Shown piece by piece: positions 33,994 through 44,617 of a DNA stretch of 64,000 nt (position 1 is its first letter; every line of letters starts with the position of its first letter). The stretch lies in contig JAIDTT010000082.1 of NCBI GenBank assembly GCA_029060545.1, forward strand, positions 25,294-89,293, given 5' to 3'. The notes beneath the pieces were generated by a model, which was not told where the DNA came from, made no database searches, and was given only the letters and a program-made list of their open reading frames with translations. A program made the position numbers and the translations under genes. Source of the stretch: Paramuribaculum sp. Its GTDB lineage: Bacteria > Bacteroidota > Bacteroidia > Bacteroidales > Muribaculaceae.

Positions 33994-36045
33994 TTATTTG
34001 ATTTGAGCTCCGGGCACCACAGGAGCCATCGGAGTGATCAGAGCCAGCGATCCGTCGGCATTCTCGGCCGAAAGGATCATACCCTGCGACTCTATGCCCT
34101 TGAGCTTGCGCGGAGGCAGATTGGCTATGAAACACACTTGCTTGCCCACGAGCTCCTTCGGATCATAATGCTTGGCGATGCCCGACACTATGGTGCGACG
34201 CTCCATACCATCGTCGATCAGGAAGCGGAGCAACTTGTCGGCCTTCGGCACTCGCTCACATTCGAGCACCGTGCCCACTCTGAGGTCAGCCTTCATAAAT
34301 GTGTCGAAATCCACATCGGGAGCCTGCGGTGCAGCCTTGAAATTCTTTATCTTGTTCTCCTGCTTGATGCGCTCCAGACGCTCAAGTTGGGCGGCGATAG
34401 CCTCATCGGAAATCTTCTCAAACAGCAATTCGGGTTCGCCCAATCGGCGACCGGCGGGAATCAGATCGAAACGACCCAGCATATCCCACGATATCTGCTC
34501 CATACCGAGCATACCGCGCAACTTTGCGGAACTGAAGGGCAGGAATGGCTCGAACGCCACAGCCAGATTAGCACAGAGCTGAAGCGCAGTGTTGAGCACC
34601 GTAGCCACGCGTCCCATATCGGTCTTGGCTACCTTCCAGGGCTCAGTCTCCTGCAGATACTTATTGCCAAGGCGGGCAAGCTCCATAGCGCTCTTCACAC
34701 CCTCGCGGAAGTGGAATTCCGACAGATTGTCGGTAAGCTCCTTACGCACCTTCTCCACATCAGCTATCAGCTGACTGTCAATATCCTGAAGTTCGCCGGC
34801 TTCGGGCACCACGCCTTCGAAATACTTGCCGGTGAGCACCATCGCACGGTTCACGAAGTTGCCTAATATGGCCACAAGCTCATTATTGTTTCGCGCCTGA
34901 AACTCAGCCCAGGTAAAATCATTGTCGCGTGTCTCGGGCGCATTGGCCGTGAGCACGTAGCGAAGCACATCCTGCTTGCCGGGGAAGTCGCGAAGATACT
35001 CATGGAGCCACACGGCCCAGTTGCGCGACGTCGATATCTTGTCGCCCTCGAGATTGAGGAATTCATTGGCAGGCACATTGTCGGGAAGCTGATAGCCGTC
35101 GCCGTAAGCCATAAGCATCGCCGGGAACACGATGCAGTGAAACACGATATTATCCTTGCCTATGAAGTTGATCACACGCGTCTCGGGATCTTTCCAATAC
35201 TTCTCCCAAGTATCTGGCAGAATCTCCTTCGTATTGGAGATATAGCCGATCGGAGCGTCGAACCACACGTAGAGCACCTTGCCGTCGGCACCCTCCACCG
35301 GCACAGGCACACCCCAGTTGAGATCACGGCTCACCGCGCGGGGCTGCAGACCCAGATCGAGCCACGACTTGCACTGGCCGTACACATTGGGGCGCCACTC
35401 CTTGTGACCTTCGAGGATCCATTCGCGCAGAGCCTCCTCATAGCGGTTGAGAGGCAGATACCAGTGCGAAGTGGAGCGGAGCGATACGGGAGCCGATGTC
35501 AGGCGCGAATGAGGATTGATAAGGTCGGTGGCGTTAAGCGTCGAGCCACAGGCCTCACATTGGTCGCCGTAAGCACGGTCACTGCCGCAGCGCGGGCAAG
35601 TACCCATCACATAGCGGTCAGCCAGAAACTCTCCGGCTTGCTCATCATAGAGTTGCTCCGAAGTATGGAGTTCGAATACGCCCTTATCGTACAGACGGCG
35701 GAAAAATTCGCTCGCCGTCTCGCGATGTATATCCGAAGTAGTGCGTGAATACACATCGAAGGAGATACCGAGCTCCTCCATCGAATCCTTGATTATCTTG
35801 TGGTAGCGGTCTACGATATCCTGGGGAGTGACACCCTCCTCGCGCGCCTTAATAGTGATAGGCACACCATGTTCGTCGCTGCCGCCGATCATCACCACAT
35901 CCTCGCCGCGCAGGCGCAGGAATCTTACATATTCGTCGGCCGGGACATATACACCGGCCAGATGGCCTATATGCACCGGACCATTGGCATAAGGAAGAGC
36001 TGTAGTGACGAGCGTACGCTTATAGTTCTTATTCATATTATACAC
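33994..36045 (-). CDS. metG: Methionyl-tRNA synthetase with C-terminal tRNA-binding domain
   Basis: [17 protein letters not shown] (HIGH), [18 protein letters not shown] zinc motif, [13 protein letters not shown] (KMSKS region). Confidence 0.95.
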   Translation of the reverse strand: MYNMNKNYKRTLVTTALPYANGPVHIGHLAGVYVPADEYVRFLRLRGEDVVMIGGSDEHGVPITIKAREEGVTPQDIVDRYHKIIKDSMEELGISFDVYSRTTSDIHRETASEFFRRLYDKGVFELHTSEQLYDEQAGEFLADRYVMGTCPRCGSDRAYGDQCEACGSTLNATDLINPHSRLTSAPVSLRSTSHWYLPLNRYEEALREWILEGHKEWRPNVYGQCKSWLDLGLQPRAVSRDLNWGVPVPVEGADGKVLYVWFDAPIGYISNTKEILPDTWEKYWKDPETRVINFIGKDNIVFHCIVFPAMLMAYGDGYQLPDNVPANEFLNLEGDKISTSRNWAVWLHEYLRDFPGKQDVLRYVLTANAPETRDNDFTWAEFQARNNNELVAILGNFVNRAMVLTGKYFEGVVPEAGELQDIDSQLIADVEKVRKELTDNLSEFHFREGVKSAMELARLGNKYLQETEPWKVAKTDMGRVATVLNTALQLCANLAVAFEPFLPFSSAKLRGMLGMEQISWDMLGRFDLIPAGRRLGEPELLFEKISDEAIAAQLERLERIKQENKIKNFKAAPQAPDVDFDTFMKADLRVGTVLECERVPKADKLLRFLIDDGMERRTIVSGIAKHYDPKELVGKQVCFIANLPPRKLKGIESQGMILSAENADGSLALITPMAPVVPGAQIK

Positions 36046-36171
36046 ACAGATTGGATGTGAGAATTTTTATTCAACCTACAAAATTACAAATTATTCTTAT
36101 CTCCATCAATAGCAGCATCAAGGTCTTTAAAATCCATAACGACCTTCAATAACCCTAAGCCCTTGTGCCGG

Positions 36172-36870
36172 TCAGAATGTGTAGGCAGCGGATACGCCAA
36201 TTATCTGCTCCCTGAAATGGAAGGGCGCGTCATAACCGTTTTCGAAGTCGGTCGACATATTCAGCAGACCCCGCGAAAAGTTGAAACCGACCGTATAATG
36301 GCGACTATAAGTGACGGAAACACCCGCGCCCCAAAACAGATCGACGCGACGTATATAGCTTGCACCGAGATCATATAGAGTATTGTCGCTTTTCTTCCCG
36401 GGGTAATGCGCGCCGGATGAGAAGCCTATGGCAAGCTGCGGGCCGGTAGTGATATTCAGCCTCCATCGTTCGGAAAAGTCAAAGTGGTACCCGAGCATAC
36501 AGTTCAGTCTGGCGCCCATAATCCATATAAAGTTAAGCGGCTTACCATAGAGCTTCCTCCCCTCTACGGAGTATTGTGACTCAAAAATAGATAGTCCGGG
36601 CTCAAGATACATATTTTTCCAGAGCGGGGCTCCGATCGCTATACCGGCACTCATCCCCGAACGCGAGCCAAGGCTTATGCCCGATGTGTGGAAATCCTGC
36701 TCTACAGGTGTCGAATACTCGTAAGCCGCCCCAACGGAAAACGCAGGTCGATTATTGGCCGCATTATCGAATATCTCGGATGCAGTTGCTGCCGGTATTC
36801 CAGCGACGGCTACCAGAGTCGATGCAATAATCCATTTAAGATTCCTGATTGGTTTCATGGTCGGATTCAA
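36172..36870 (-). CDS. Outer-membrane beta-barrel protein (PorT-like/unknown)
   Basis: Signal-like N-terminus and alternating beta-barrel pattern. Confidence 0.6.
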   Translation of the reverse strand: MNPTMKPIRNLKWIIASTLVAVAGIPAATASEIFDNAANNRPAFSVGAAYEYSTPVEQDFHTSGISLGSRSGMSAGIAIGAPLWKNMYLEPGLSIFESQYSVEGRKLYGKPLNFIWIMGARLNCMLGYHFDFSERWRLNITTGPQLAIGFSSGAHYPGKKSDNTLYDLGASYIRRVDLFWGAGVSVTYSRHYTVGFNFSRGLLNMSTDFENGYDAPFHFREQIIGVSAAYTF

Positions 36871-36887
36871 TTTAAGTTAAAAACATA

Positions 36888-36920
36888 AGGAGGTGGCCAA
36901 ACGGATTTGGCGCACCTCCT
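36888..36920 (-). terminator. Terminator-like hairpin downstream of secDF
   Basis: AGGAGGTG (36888-36895) / CACCTCCT (36913-36920) with inner GCCAAA/TTTGGC pairing. Confidence 0.6.
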
Positions 36921-36946
36921 GATTTAGATATATGCTAAGCTAAAGA

Positions 36947-39790
36947 TTATGCTTTGGCCTTGTCTGTTTTGTGTCTGCGGGCATCAGTAAGGTAAGCCAC
37001 GGGAGCTGCCACAAAGATGGTAGCCAGTGTACCGATCACAACGCCGAAGATCATCGCGAAGGTAAACGAGCGGATAGCGTCGCCACCGAGGATGAAGATA
37101 CACAGAAGCACGAGCAGAGTCGATGCCGAAGTCATCACCGTACGACCGAGAGTCGAGTTGAGCGACTGATTGATGGTCGTTGCGAAGTTCTGCTTCGGAT
37201 AGAGGCCTACATTTTCACGCACGCGGTCGAATACCACCACGGTATCGTTGATCTGATAACCGATCACCGTAAGGATAGCCGCGATAAACGACTGGTCGAT
37301 TTCCATCGCGAAGGGGAACACACCCCAGAAGATCGAGTAGAAACCTACGATCGAGAAAGCAGTGAAAGCTACGGCTGCAAGAGCACCCACGGAGAAGGCG
37401 ATATTGCGGAAGCGGAACAGGATGTAGAGGAACATAGCCAGCAGCGAGAGACCCACTGCGATGTAAGCGTCGGTGCGCATATCGTTGGCCACGGTCGGAC
37501 CCACCTTCTGAGCAGAGATGATACCCATGCTCTCGTTGGATGCCGAGAAGTCCTCATATTTCATATCGCCGATCGAGTAAGGCTTGCCTTCCACGGAGAA
37601 TGCGGTGTAGAGCTTCACCATGATAAGAGAGTCTACATTCTGAGTCTCGTCGTCGATCATATAATTGGTGGAGATACGCACCTTCGAGGGTTCGTCGATG
37701 GTGATTACGGTAGGCTTGTTGCCGTCGAATACGGGAGCCAGATCCTCAGCCATTTCCGAAGGCACCTGTGCCTTGTCGAACTGTACCACGTAGTTGCGGC
37801 CACCCGAGAAGTCGATACCGGGATTGAGGCTCTTGGTGCAGAGCGAGATCACGAATACTGCGCAGAGAGCCAATACCACACCGAAGGCCACCTTGCGCTT
37901 GCCAAGGAAGTTGATGTGAGTGTTGGTAAACATCTTGCGGGAGATACCGGTAGAGAAGGTAATGGTGCTGAATGCCTTGGTCTTCTGGAATGCCATGAAC
38001 ACCAGACGGGTCAGGAACACTGCGGTGAAGAACGAGCAGACGATACCGATGATGAGGGTCGTTGCGAAGCCCTTGATCGGGCCGGTACCGAAGAGAAGGA
38101 GGATCACGCCGGTGATTACCGAAGTGAGGTTGGAGTCGAAGATAGCCGAGAAGGCGTTGGAGTAACCGTCGGCGATAGCTGTGCGGAGGTTCTTGCCAGC
38201 GCGAAGCTCTTCCTTGGCACGCTCGAAGATAAGCACGTTGGCGTCAACGGCCATACCCAGCGCGAGTACCACACCGGCGATACCCGACAGCGTGAGCACT
38301 GCCTGGAACGAGGCTAGGATACCGAAGGTGAAGAAGATATTGAATACCAGACCGAGGTTGGCGATAAGGCCGGGGATCAGACCGTAGAAGGCACACATGA
38401 AGATCATCAGGAGCACCAGTGCGAACACGAACGAGAGCATACCGTCCTTGATAGCCTGCTGGCCGAGCGACGGACCGATCTTCGTAGAGCTTACGATCTT
38501 CACACCGCCGGTCATCTTACCCGACTTGAGCACGTTGGCCAAGTCCTGAGCCTCTTCGGGAGTGAAATTGCCGGTGATCTGCGAGCGGCCGCCGGTGATC
38601 TGGCCCTGTACGGTAGGAGCCGAGTACACGCGGTTGTCGAGCACGATGGCCACACGCTTGTGGATATTGTTGCCGGTGATCGAAGCCCACTGGCCGCCGG
38701 CTTCGCCGGTCATGGTCATGTTCACGTAGATACCCTGGCCGTGATCATTGTCGTATTCCATAGAGGCATCTTTCACCACGTCGCCCGACAGCACGGGTTC
38801 GCCGGCATCGGTCTTGAGGCTGTAGAGCTCATAGAACTCAGCGCCGCCCTCTTTGGTCACGGGCTTCACGCCCCATGCGAAGTGCACGTTGTCGGGAAGC
38901 TGGTGGGTATTGATAGCGTCGTCGAGGATCGAGTCGATAGCGGCCATCTCATGTTTGGCAGCGATACCGAGCACAGCTCCGCTGGGCAGAGTCTGCACGA
39001 AGTGGCTGTAGAGTTGGGTCTTGTTGTTGAGAGCGCTGAGGTTGGGCAGATAGTCCTTCACGTCGCGTTCGATATAGAATTCGAGGTTGGCGGATGCCTT
39101 GAGCAGCTCTTCCATACGCTCGTGGTCGGTAACGCCGGGGAGTTCGAGCAGAATCTGGCCGTCGTTTTCAAGCTCCTGGATGTTGGGCGATACCACACCG
39201 AACTGGTCGATACGCTGACGGAGCACGTTGGCCGATGCGCTTACAGCCGACTTCACCTGTGCCTGAAGAGCGGAGATGGTAGCCGAGCGGCTTTCGCCGG
39301 GCTTCACATACTCGCTGTAGATGGCGGCGAGGTCGAGCTTGGGTGTTACCTGCTGGCTCTGGTCGTAGAACACGGCTACATAGTCGTTGCTCTTCGTCTG
39401 GGCCACTACTGAGTCGGCGCGGGCGATTACCTCGTTGAAGCGGGCATCGGCTTTGTCGCCGGCGATCGAGCGCAGAATGTCGGGTACCGACAGCTGCAAT
39501 GTCACGTTCATACCGCCCTTGAGGTCAAGACCAAGGCCGATGCTCAGCTTCTCTACCTGACGGTAGGTGTAGCCAAGCCATACTTTCTCATTTGATACGG
39601 AATCAATAAAGTGCTTGTAGGCGTCCTTGTATTCTACGACGCCGGCTGCGGAGGTTTCGGTGGCATACTGTTCGGCCTTCTTCTCGAAGCGGCTGTTGAC
39701 CAGCGAGAACGACAGGTAGAACATGCAGATGATTACCAAGAAGATGGCAAGCACTCCGGCCACTACACTTCCTAATTTTCCTTTTTGCAT
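36947..39790 (-). CDS. secDF: Fused protein translocase subunit SecDF
   Basis: GLGLDLKGGMNVTLQL; LALGMAVDANVLIFERAKEEL; LNPGIDFSGGRNYVVQF; QINDTVVVFDRVREN. Confidence 0.95.
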   Translation of the reverse strand: MQKGKLGSVVAGVLAIFLVIICMFYLSFSLVNSRFEKKAEQYATETSAAGVVEYKDAYKHFIDSVSNEKVWLGYTYRQVEKLSIGLGLDLKGGMNVTLQLSVPDILRSIAGDKADARFNEVIARADSVVAQTKSNDYVAVFYDQSQQVTPKLDLAAIYSEYVKPGESRSATISALQAQVKSAVSASANVLRQRIDQFGVVSPNIQELENDGQILLELPGVTDHERMEELLKASANLEFYIERDVKDYLPNLSALNNKTQLYSHFVQTLPSGAVLGIAAKHEMAAIDSILDDAINTHQLPDNVHFAWGVKPVTKEGGAEFYELYSLKTDAGEPVLSGDVVKDASMEYDNDHGQGIYVNMTMTGEAGGQWASITGNNIHKRVAIVLDNRVYSAPTVQGQITGGRSQITGNFTPEEAQDLANVLKSGKMTGGVKIVSSTKIGPSLGQQAIKDGMLSFVFALVLLMIFMCAFYGLIPGLIANLGLVFNIFFTFGILASFQAVLTLSGIAGVVLALGMAVDANVLIFERAKEELRAGKNLRTAIADGYSNAFSAIFDSNLTSVITGVILLLFGTGPIKGFATTLIIGIVCSFFTAVFLTRLVFMAFQKTKAFSTITFSTGISRKMFTNTHINFLGKRKVAFGVVLALCAVFVISLCTKSLNPGIDFSGGRNYVVQFDKAQVPSEMAEDLAPVFDGNKPTVITIDEPSKVRISTNYMIDDETQNVDSLIMVKLYTAFSVEGKPYSIGDMKYEDFSASNESMGIISAQKVGPTVANDMRTDAYIAVGLSLLAMFLYILFRFRNIAFSVGALAAVAFTAFSIVGFYSIFWGVFPFAMEIDQSFIAAILTVIGYQINDTVVVFDRVRENVGLYPKQNFATTINQSLNSTLGRTVMTSASTLLVLLCIFILGGDAIRSFTFAMIFGVVIGTLATIFVAAPVAYLTDARRHKTDKAKA

Positions 39791-39922
39791 GGGGTGATTA
39801 AATGATATTATAGTTTATAAATATATTTGCGTTCAATGAGGCAGCCTCGGCATTAAGCCAAGGTTTCAGCCTGCAAATATAGTATTTTCTTTTGAAATCT
39901 CCGAATTTTTATCGAGGGAGTA

Positions 39923-41002
39923 TCAGCACGATGCAATAATCTCCCGCATCTGCGGCAGCTTTGCCTCCGCATCTTCCCATAGTCGCATCTGAGCCAGGGT
40001 GCGTGTCAGGTTGTGTTCGGGGCCGTTTATCTTATAATATGTGTCGCCGTTGAGATAGTCGGTATAGAAGCGTACCGCCTGCATATACGGGAAGAGTGTG
40101 GCGGCGAACGGCAGCATCTCACGCTCGGTGGCAGTCAGGAATTTACCCGCACTCTCGATATATCCCTCAGCGAAGGCGCGGAATATGTCGAGGTCGAAGC
40201 TCACGCTCGAAAGGTCGGCCGCATCCTCGGCTCCGGTATTGGCTGCCGTGCGCAGGAAGTCGCCGAAATCGGAGAATACGAAGGAGGGCATCACCGTATC
40301 GAGGTCGATCACGCAGAGCACCCGCCCGTCGGCATCGAAGAGCATATTGTTGACCTTAGTATCGCAGTGACATATACGTTTGGGCAGACGACCCTCGCGG
40401 TGCATACGCTCGGCAGCAGTCATCCTCTCGGCCGCATCGAGAAGTTTGTCGGCTATCTCGCGCGTCGGTTCAAGGCGTCCGGCAGCATCAGCGGCAATAG
40501 CCTCGCGCAGCTGTTCGAGGCGGAATTCCATATTGTGGAAATTCGGAATCGTCTCCACCAGATCCTCCTTGATATCGGTGAGCTGCGCCTCGAATTCGCC
40601 GAAAGCACGGCCGGCATGGCGGGCATAGTGGGGATTCACCGTATCGAAGGTATAGGCATCGGAGATAAAGCGGGTCATACGCCACACCTCGCCGTTGTCG
40701 TCCACGAGATAGGTCAGCCCGGGATCATCCTTCAGAGCCACCGGAGTGAGCACACGGCGCGACGGATCAGCGTCGGCCGGAAGCTTCGAGGCCAGATGTC
40801 GGGTCACAGCCACGATATTACCCTGCAGTCCGGCAGGGTCGGTAAAGATATTGGTATTGATGCGCTGCAGCACGTAGTCGGGTGTCCCCTCGGCCGTAGC
40901 AGCCAGATAAGTGTCGTTGATCAGACCCGCGCCGAGCGGACGGATCGACTCTACCGGCGCCTCGGTTGCGAAGCGGCCGGCAATACTCTTCAGATGATCC
41001 AT
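39923..41002 (-). CDS. Aminoglycoside phosphotransferase-fold kinase (N-acetylhexosamine kinase-like)
   Basis: Start trimmed to MDHLKSIAGRF; PLGAGLINDTYL, ICHCDTKVNNMLFD, VIDLDTVMPS. Confidence 0.8.
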   Translation of the reverse strand: MDHLKSIAGRFATEAPVESIRPLGAGLINDTYLAATAEGTPDYVLQRINTNIFTDPAGLQGNIVAVTRHLASKLPADADPSRRVLTPVALKDDPGLTYLVDDNGEVWRMTRFISDAYTFDTVNPHYARHAGRAFGEFEAQLTDIKEDLVETIPNFHNMEFRLEQLREAIAADAAGRLEPTREIADKLLDAAERMTAAERMHREGRLPKRICHCDTKVNNMLFDADGRVLCVIDLDTVMPSFVFSDFGDFLRTAANTGAEDAADLSSVSFDLDIFRAFAEGYIESAGKFLTATEREMLPFAATLFPYMQAVRFYTDYLNGDTYYKINGPEHNLTRTLAQMRLWEDAEAKLPQMREIIASC

Positions 41003-41030
41003 GATATTGTACTCTTGATTTTTAGTTATG

Positions 41031-42455
41031 CTATTGGTTGAATATCTCGTAGGCACCGATCGCCGGCTGTGCAGGGCGTTCGGTTCCGTAGAAGTCGGTG
41101 GCGGGCAGAGCGACGGTTGTCGCGGGATCGGAAGCACCAAGCGCGGGCGAATCGGCGTCAAGGCGGTAGTCGAAGTAGTAGTCCTCGCGTCGCGTCTTAA
41201 AGAGCGGATTGCCGCCCCATATTATATTGGTGAAATGCTCGTCGTCGCTGCCGGTGCTGCGAAGCAGACAGCGATGCACATATACATCCGTTCCATCAAG
41301 CGACGTCGGCGACATATCGCCCGACGAGCCGTAGAGCACCGAGTTGGTCACCCGCACCTTAGCACGCGGCAGCCCCGGCTGCTCGGCGTCGAGATTATCG
41401 TCTGTGCAGTGACTCACCTGCAGCAGCGGCCCCGTGATAGCCGCGAAGAGATAATAGTTGGAGAAAGTGCAATGATCGAAAAGAGCCTCTCCGCCTATCA
41501 CCCACACCGGACTGGCGCCCGATTCGGCAAACTCGGTCGACACGGCGCGCACCGACGTATGGTAGGCGGCGAGCACATTGTCGCGACTGTTGCGCAGACG
41601 ACAACCTATCAGCGTGAGCTGCGGTACGTCGGTCGCCGTAGGTCCGTCGACAAATACGCCATATTCCGTATTACGGATCTCCGTGAAGCGAAGCTCACAT
41701 GGCGAAGCATCGGGATGAATCGTCATTCCGGCCCACTGGCGCGACATCAGGTCAAACGTAATGCCGGTGATCACCGTGCCGCTGCGGTCGCCGCGGATCA
41801 CCACCGGAGCATCCGCAGTGCCTTCGCTGAATAGCGAGCCGTGAACCTCGATCGACGCCTTATCGTGCATATACACCGTAAGACCCTCACCGAGGGTAAG
41901 CCGGGCGCCCGGAGCCACAGTAAGCTCGCCGTAGACGCGCACAGGCTTGTCGGCCTCCCAGCGCGTATCGCTGTCGATCACCGGATCGGTAAGCGTCACC
42001 ACATCCAGCCCCGTAGCCTTGAGCACCACCGAGCGCGTCACGCCATTGGCCTCAAACTCAAGTTTGTCCTCCACGTCCGGAGCCATAAGATCTCTCGGCA
42101 CAGTGGCACTGACGAGTATGAATATCGAATCATTGGGGCGGATATCCACATCGCGAAAATCCTTGCCTGAAAAACCGTCGACATTGATACGGAAACACCC
42201 CTCCGAGCCGGCTTGAAAACCGATGCGGCTGATACGCATCACCTTGCCGGAATGGTTATAGGCCTTTATAGCGTGAGTCTGCGACGGCTCATCCATGAAT
42301 ATTGTGCCCACATCGAGCGTATCGGCTGAGAAAACGGGCTGATCGGCAGGCGATAGCGTCACATCATCCTCGATACACGACGTAAGGCAGGCGCCTGTGG
42401 TCATCAGACCCGCGGCGGCGCATAGTATATTGTGTATTATACGTATCGGATTCAT
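41031..42455 (-). CDS. Putative lipoprotein with right-handed beta-helix-like region
   Basis: Lipobox-like LTSC; parallel beta-helix-like repeats. Confidence 0.6.
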   Translation of the reverse strand: MNPIRIIHNILCAAAGLMTTGACLTSCIEDDVTLSPADQPVFSADTLDVGTIFMDEPSQTHAIKAYNHSGKVMRISRIGFQAGSEGCFRINVDGFSGKDFRDVDIRPNDSIFILVSATVPRDLMAPDVEDKLEFEANGVTRSVVLKATGLDVVTLTDPVIDSDTRWEADKPVRVYGELTVAPGARLTLGEGLTVYMHDKASIEVHGSLFSEGTADAPVVIRGDRSGTVITGITFDLMSRQWAGMTIHPDASPCELRFTEIRNTEYGVFVDGPTATDVPQLTLIGCRLRNSRDNVLAAYHTSVRAVSTEFAESGASPVWVIGGEALFDHCTFSNYYLFAAITGPLLQVSHCTDDNLDAEQPGLPRAKVRVTNSVLYGSSGDMSPTSLDGTDVYVHRCLLRSTGSDDEHFTNIIWGGNPLFKTRREDYYFDYRLDADSPALGASDPATTVALPATDFYGTERPAQPAIGAYEIFNQ

Positions 42456-42531
42456 ATTCAGAAAAACGCCGCAATATACCCATTATTGCGCATTTATGAA
42501 AATTTGACACTCACATATTGACGAATAGAAG

Positions 42532-42559
42532 GAGGGCACGGCCTCACGGTCGCACCCTC
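42532..42559 (-). terminator. Terminator-like hairpin downstream of rpsA
   Basis: gagggcacggcc-tcac-ggtcgcaccctc imperfect inverted repeat. Confidence 0.45.
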
Positions 42560-42598
42560 GGATATTAGTGGATGGGAATTTGGGTTCTATTCCTGAGA

Positions 42599-44392
42599 TT
42601 ACTTGCCTTCGGAGAGCTTCTCCTTGAGAGCTGCGAGAGCCTCGAGGTCGCCGAAGGTAGTCTTTTCGATAGGCTGGTTGAGCATCGGAGTCTCCTCAGC
42701 ACGCTTGGTAGCGGCTGCTGCACGCTTGGCCTTGCGGGCCTCGTTGCGCTCTGCCTTAGCCTCATCTTCGAAGATACGGCTGTGGGAGAGGATGATGCGC
42801 TTGCTATCCTTGTTGAACTCGATCACCTTGAAGTTGAGCTTCTCGTCGAGCTTGGCCTGAGTGCCGTCTTCCTTCACGAGGTGCTTGGGAGTAGCGAAGC
42901 CTTCCACACCGTAGGGAAGAGCGATCACAGCACCCTTCTCTACCATCTCGATGATGGTGCCTTCGTGTACGGAGCCCTGAGTGAAGATAGTCTCGAATAC
43001 ATCCCAGGGATTCTCTTCGAGCTGCTTGTGGCCGAGGCTCAGACGACGGTTGTCCTTGTCGATTTCGAGCACCTGCACTTCGATGGGAGCACCGATCTTG
43101 GTGAATTCACCGGGGTGCTTGATCTTCTTAACCCATGAGAGGTCGGAGATGTGGATCAGACCGTCTACACCCTCTTCGATCTCTACGAATACGCCGAAGT
43201 TGGTGAAGTTGCGCACCTTGGCGGTGTGCTTGCTGCCCACGGGATATTTGGTTTCGATATCTTCCCAGGGATCGTTCTTGAGCTGCTTGAGACCGAGGCT
43301 CATCTTGCGCTCGTCGCGATCGAGAGTAAGCACTACGGCTTCTACCTCGTCGCCTACCTTGAGGAAGTCCTGAGCCGAACGCAGATGCTGGCTCCACGAC
43401 ATTTCGCTTACGTGGATCAGACCTTCTACGCCGGGAGCGATTTCGATGAATGCGCCGTAGTCGGCCATCACTACTACGCGACCCTTAACCTTGTCACCAA
43501 CCTTGAGCTCGCTGTCGAGAGCTTCCCAGGGATGAGGCATGAGCTGCTTGAGACCGAGTGCGATACGCTTCTTTTCGTCGTCGAAGTCGAGGATTACCAC
43601 ATTGAGCTTCTGGTCGAGCTCTACCACTTCCTGCGGATGGCTTACGCGGCCCCAGGAAAGGTCGGTGATGTGGATAAGGCCGTCTACGCCGCCGAGGTCG
43701 ATAAACACACCGTAGGAGGTGATGTTCTTGACGGTACCTTCGAGGATCTGACCCTTTTCGAGCTTGGCGATGATTTCGCGCTTCTGCTGCTCGAGTTCGG
43801 CTTCGATGAGTGCCTTATGGCTTACCACTACGTTCTTGAATTCCTGGTTGATCTTCACAACCTTGAATTCCATGGTCTTGCCAACAAACATATCATAGTC
43901 GCGGATGGGGCGTACATCGATCTGCGAGCCGGGGAGGAACGCTTCGATACCGAATACATCCACGATCATGCCGCCCTTAGTGCGGCACTTGATATAACCT
44001 TTGATAACTTCGTCTTTTTCCAGAGCCTCGTTGACGCGGTCCCAGGAGCGGGCTGCACGGGCTTTGCGGTGGGAGAGGATCAGCTGACCCTTCTTGTCCT
44101 CCTGGTTTTCGATGAATACCTCTACAGTGTCGCCAACCTTAAGGTCGGGGTTGTAGCGGAATTCGTTCATGGGGATGATACCGTCGCTCTTGTAGCCGAT
44201 GTTCACCACAGCCTCACGCTTGTTGAGGGCGATGATAGTGCCTTCGATTACTTCCTTGTCCTTTACGGTGTTGAGCGATTCATCGTAGGTTTTGGTAAGC
44301 TCTTCACGAGTCTTATCGCCCAGGGCATCACCTTTCTCATAAGCCTCCCAGTCGAAATCTTCGATAGGAGTGTTTTTTACTTCTTCAGTCAT
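42599..44392 (-). CDS. rpsA: 30S ribosomal protein S1
   Basis: Multiple S1 domains (GVFIDLGGVDGLIHITDLSWGRVSHPQEVV and related repeats). Confidence 0.95.
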   Translation of the reverse strand: MTEEVKNTPIEDFDWEAYEKGDALGDKTREELTKTYDESLNTVKDKEVIEGTIIALNKREAVVNIGYKSDGIIPMNEFRYNPDLKVGDTVEVFIENQEDKKGQLILSHRKARAARSWDRVNEALEKDEVIKGYIKCRTKGGMIVDVFGIEAFLPGSQIDVRPIRDYDMFVGKTMEFKVVKINQEFKNVVVSHKALIEAELEQQKREIIAKLEKGQILEGTVKNITSYGVFIDLGGVDGLIHITDLSWGRVSHPQEVVELDQKLNVVILDFDDEKKRIALGLKQLMPHPWEALDSELKVGDKVKGRVVVMADYGAFIEIAPGVEGLIHVSEMSWSQHLRSAQDFLKVGDEVEAVVLTLDRDERKMSLGLKQLKNDPWEDIETKYPVGSKHTAKVRNFTNFGVFVEIEEGVDGLIHISDLSWVKKIKHPGEFTKIGAPIEVQVLEIDKDNRRLSLGHKQLEENPWDVFETIFTQGSVHEGTIIEMVEKGAVIALPYGVEGFATPKHLVKEDGTQAKLDEKLNFKVIEFNKDSKRIILSHSRIFEDEAKAERNEARKAKRAAAATKRAEETPMLNQPIEKTTFGDLEALAALKEKLSEGK

Positions 44393-44481
44393 TAAAAAAA
44401 ATAGGTTAATAAAGTTGATTAATACAGATGCTCAGTTATCGGATCGGCGCATGTGCGGTACGTCCGACACTTTGAGCGGTG

Positions 44482-44489
44482 CAAAGTTA
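44482..44489 (-). promoter_or_regulatory. TAACTTTG -7 element upstream of rpsA
   Basis: Reverse complement of caaagtta; ~90 nt upstream of the rpsA ATG. Confidence 0.5.
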
Positions 44490-44617
44490 CGATTAATTTT
44501 CTATTCCACAATCCCTTCACCAATTTTTTTCACATCGGTCGAGTATTCCGTCCTTAGTATTCGGAGCTGAATCCCTCAGTGTGACAATAGAAGCACAAAC
44601 AGAGTTTTCAAGAGGGG

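Noticed and set aside
36971-38317. 448-aa plus-strand ORF opposite secDF
   Set aside because: Antisense of an unambiguous SecDF gene; no domain-like motifs.
42599-44392. Repeated segments inside rpsA as a possible repeat array
   Set aside because: Explained by the tandem S1 domains of the protein.
43151-44395. 414-aa plus-strand ORF opposite rpsA
   Set aside because: Antisense artefact of rpsA; periodicity comes from the S1 domains.
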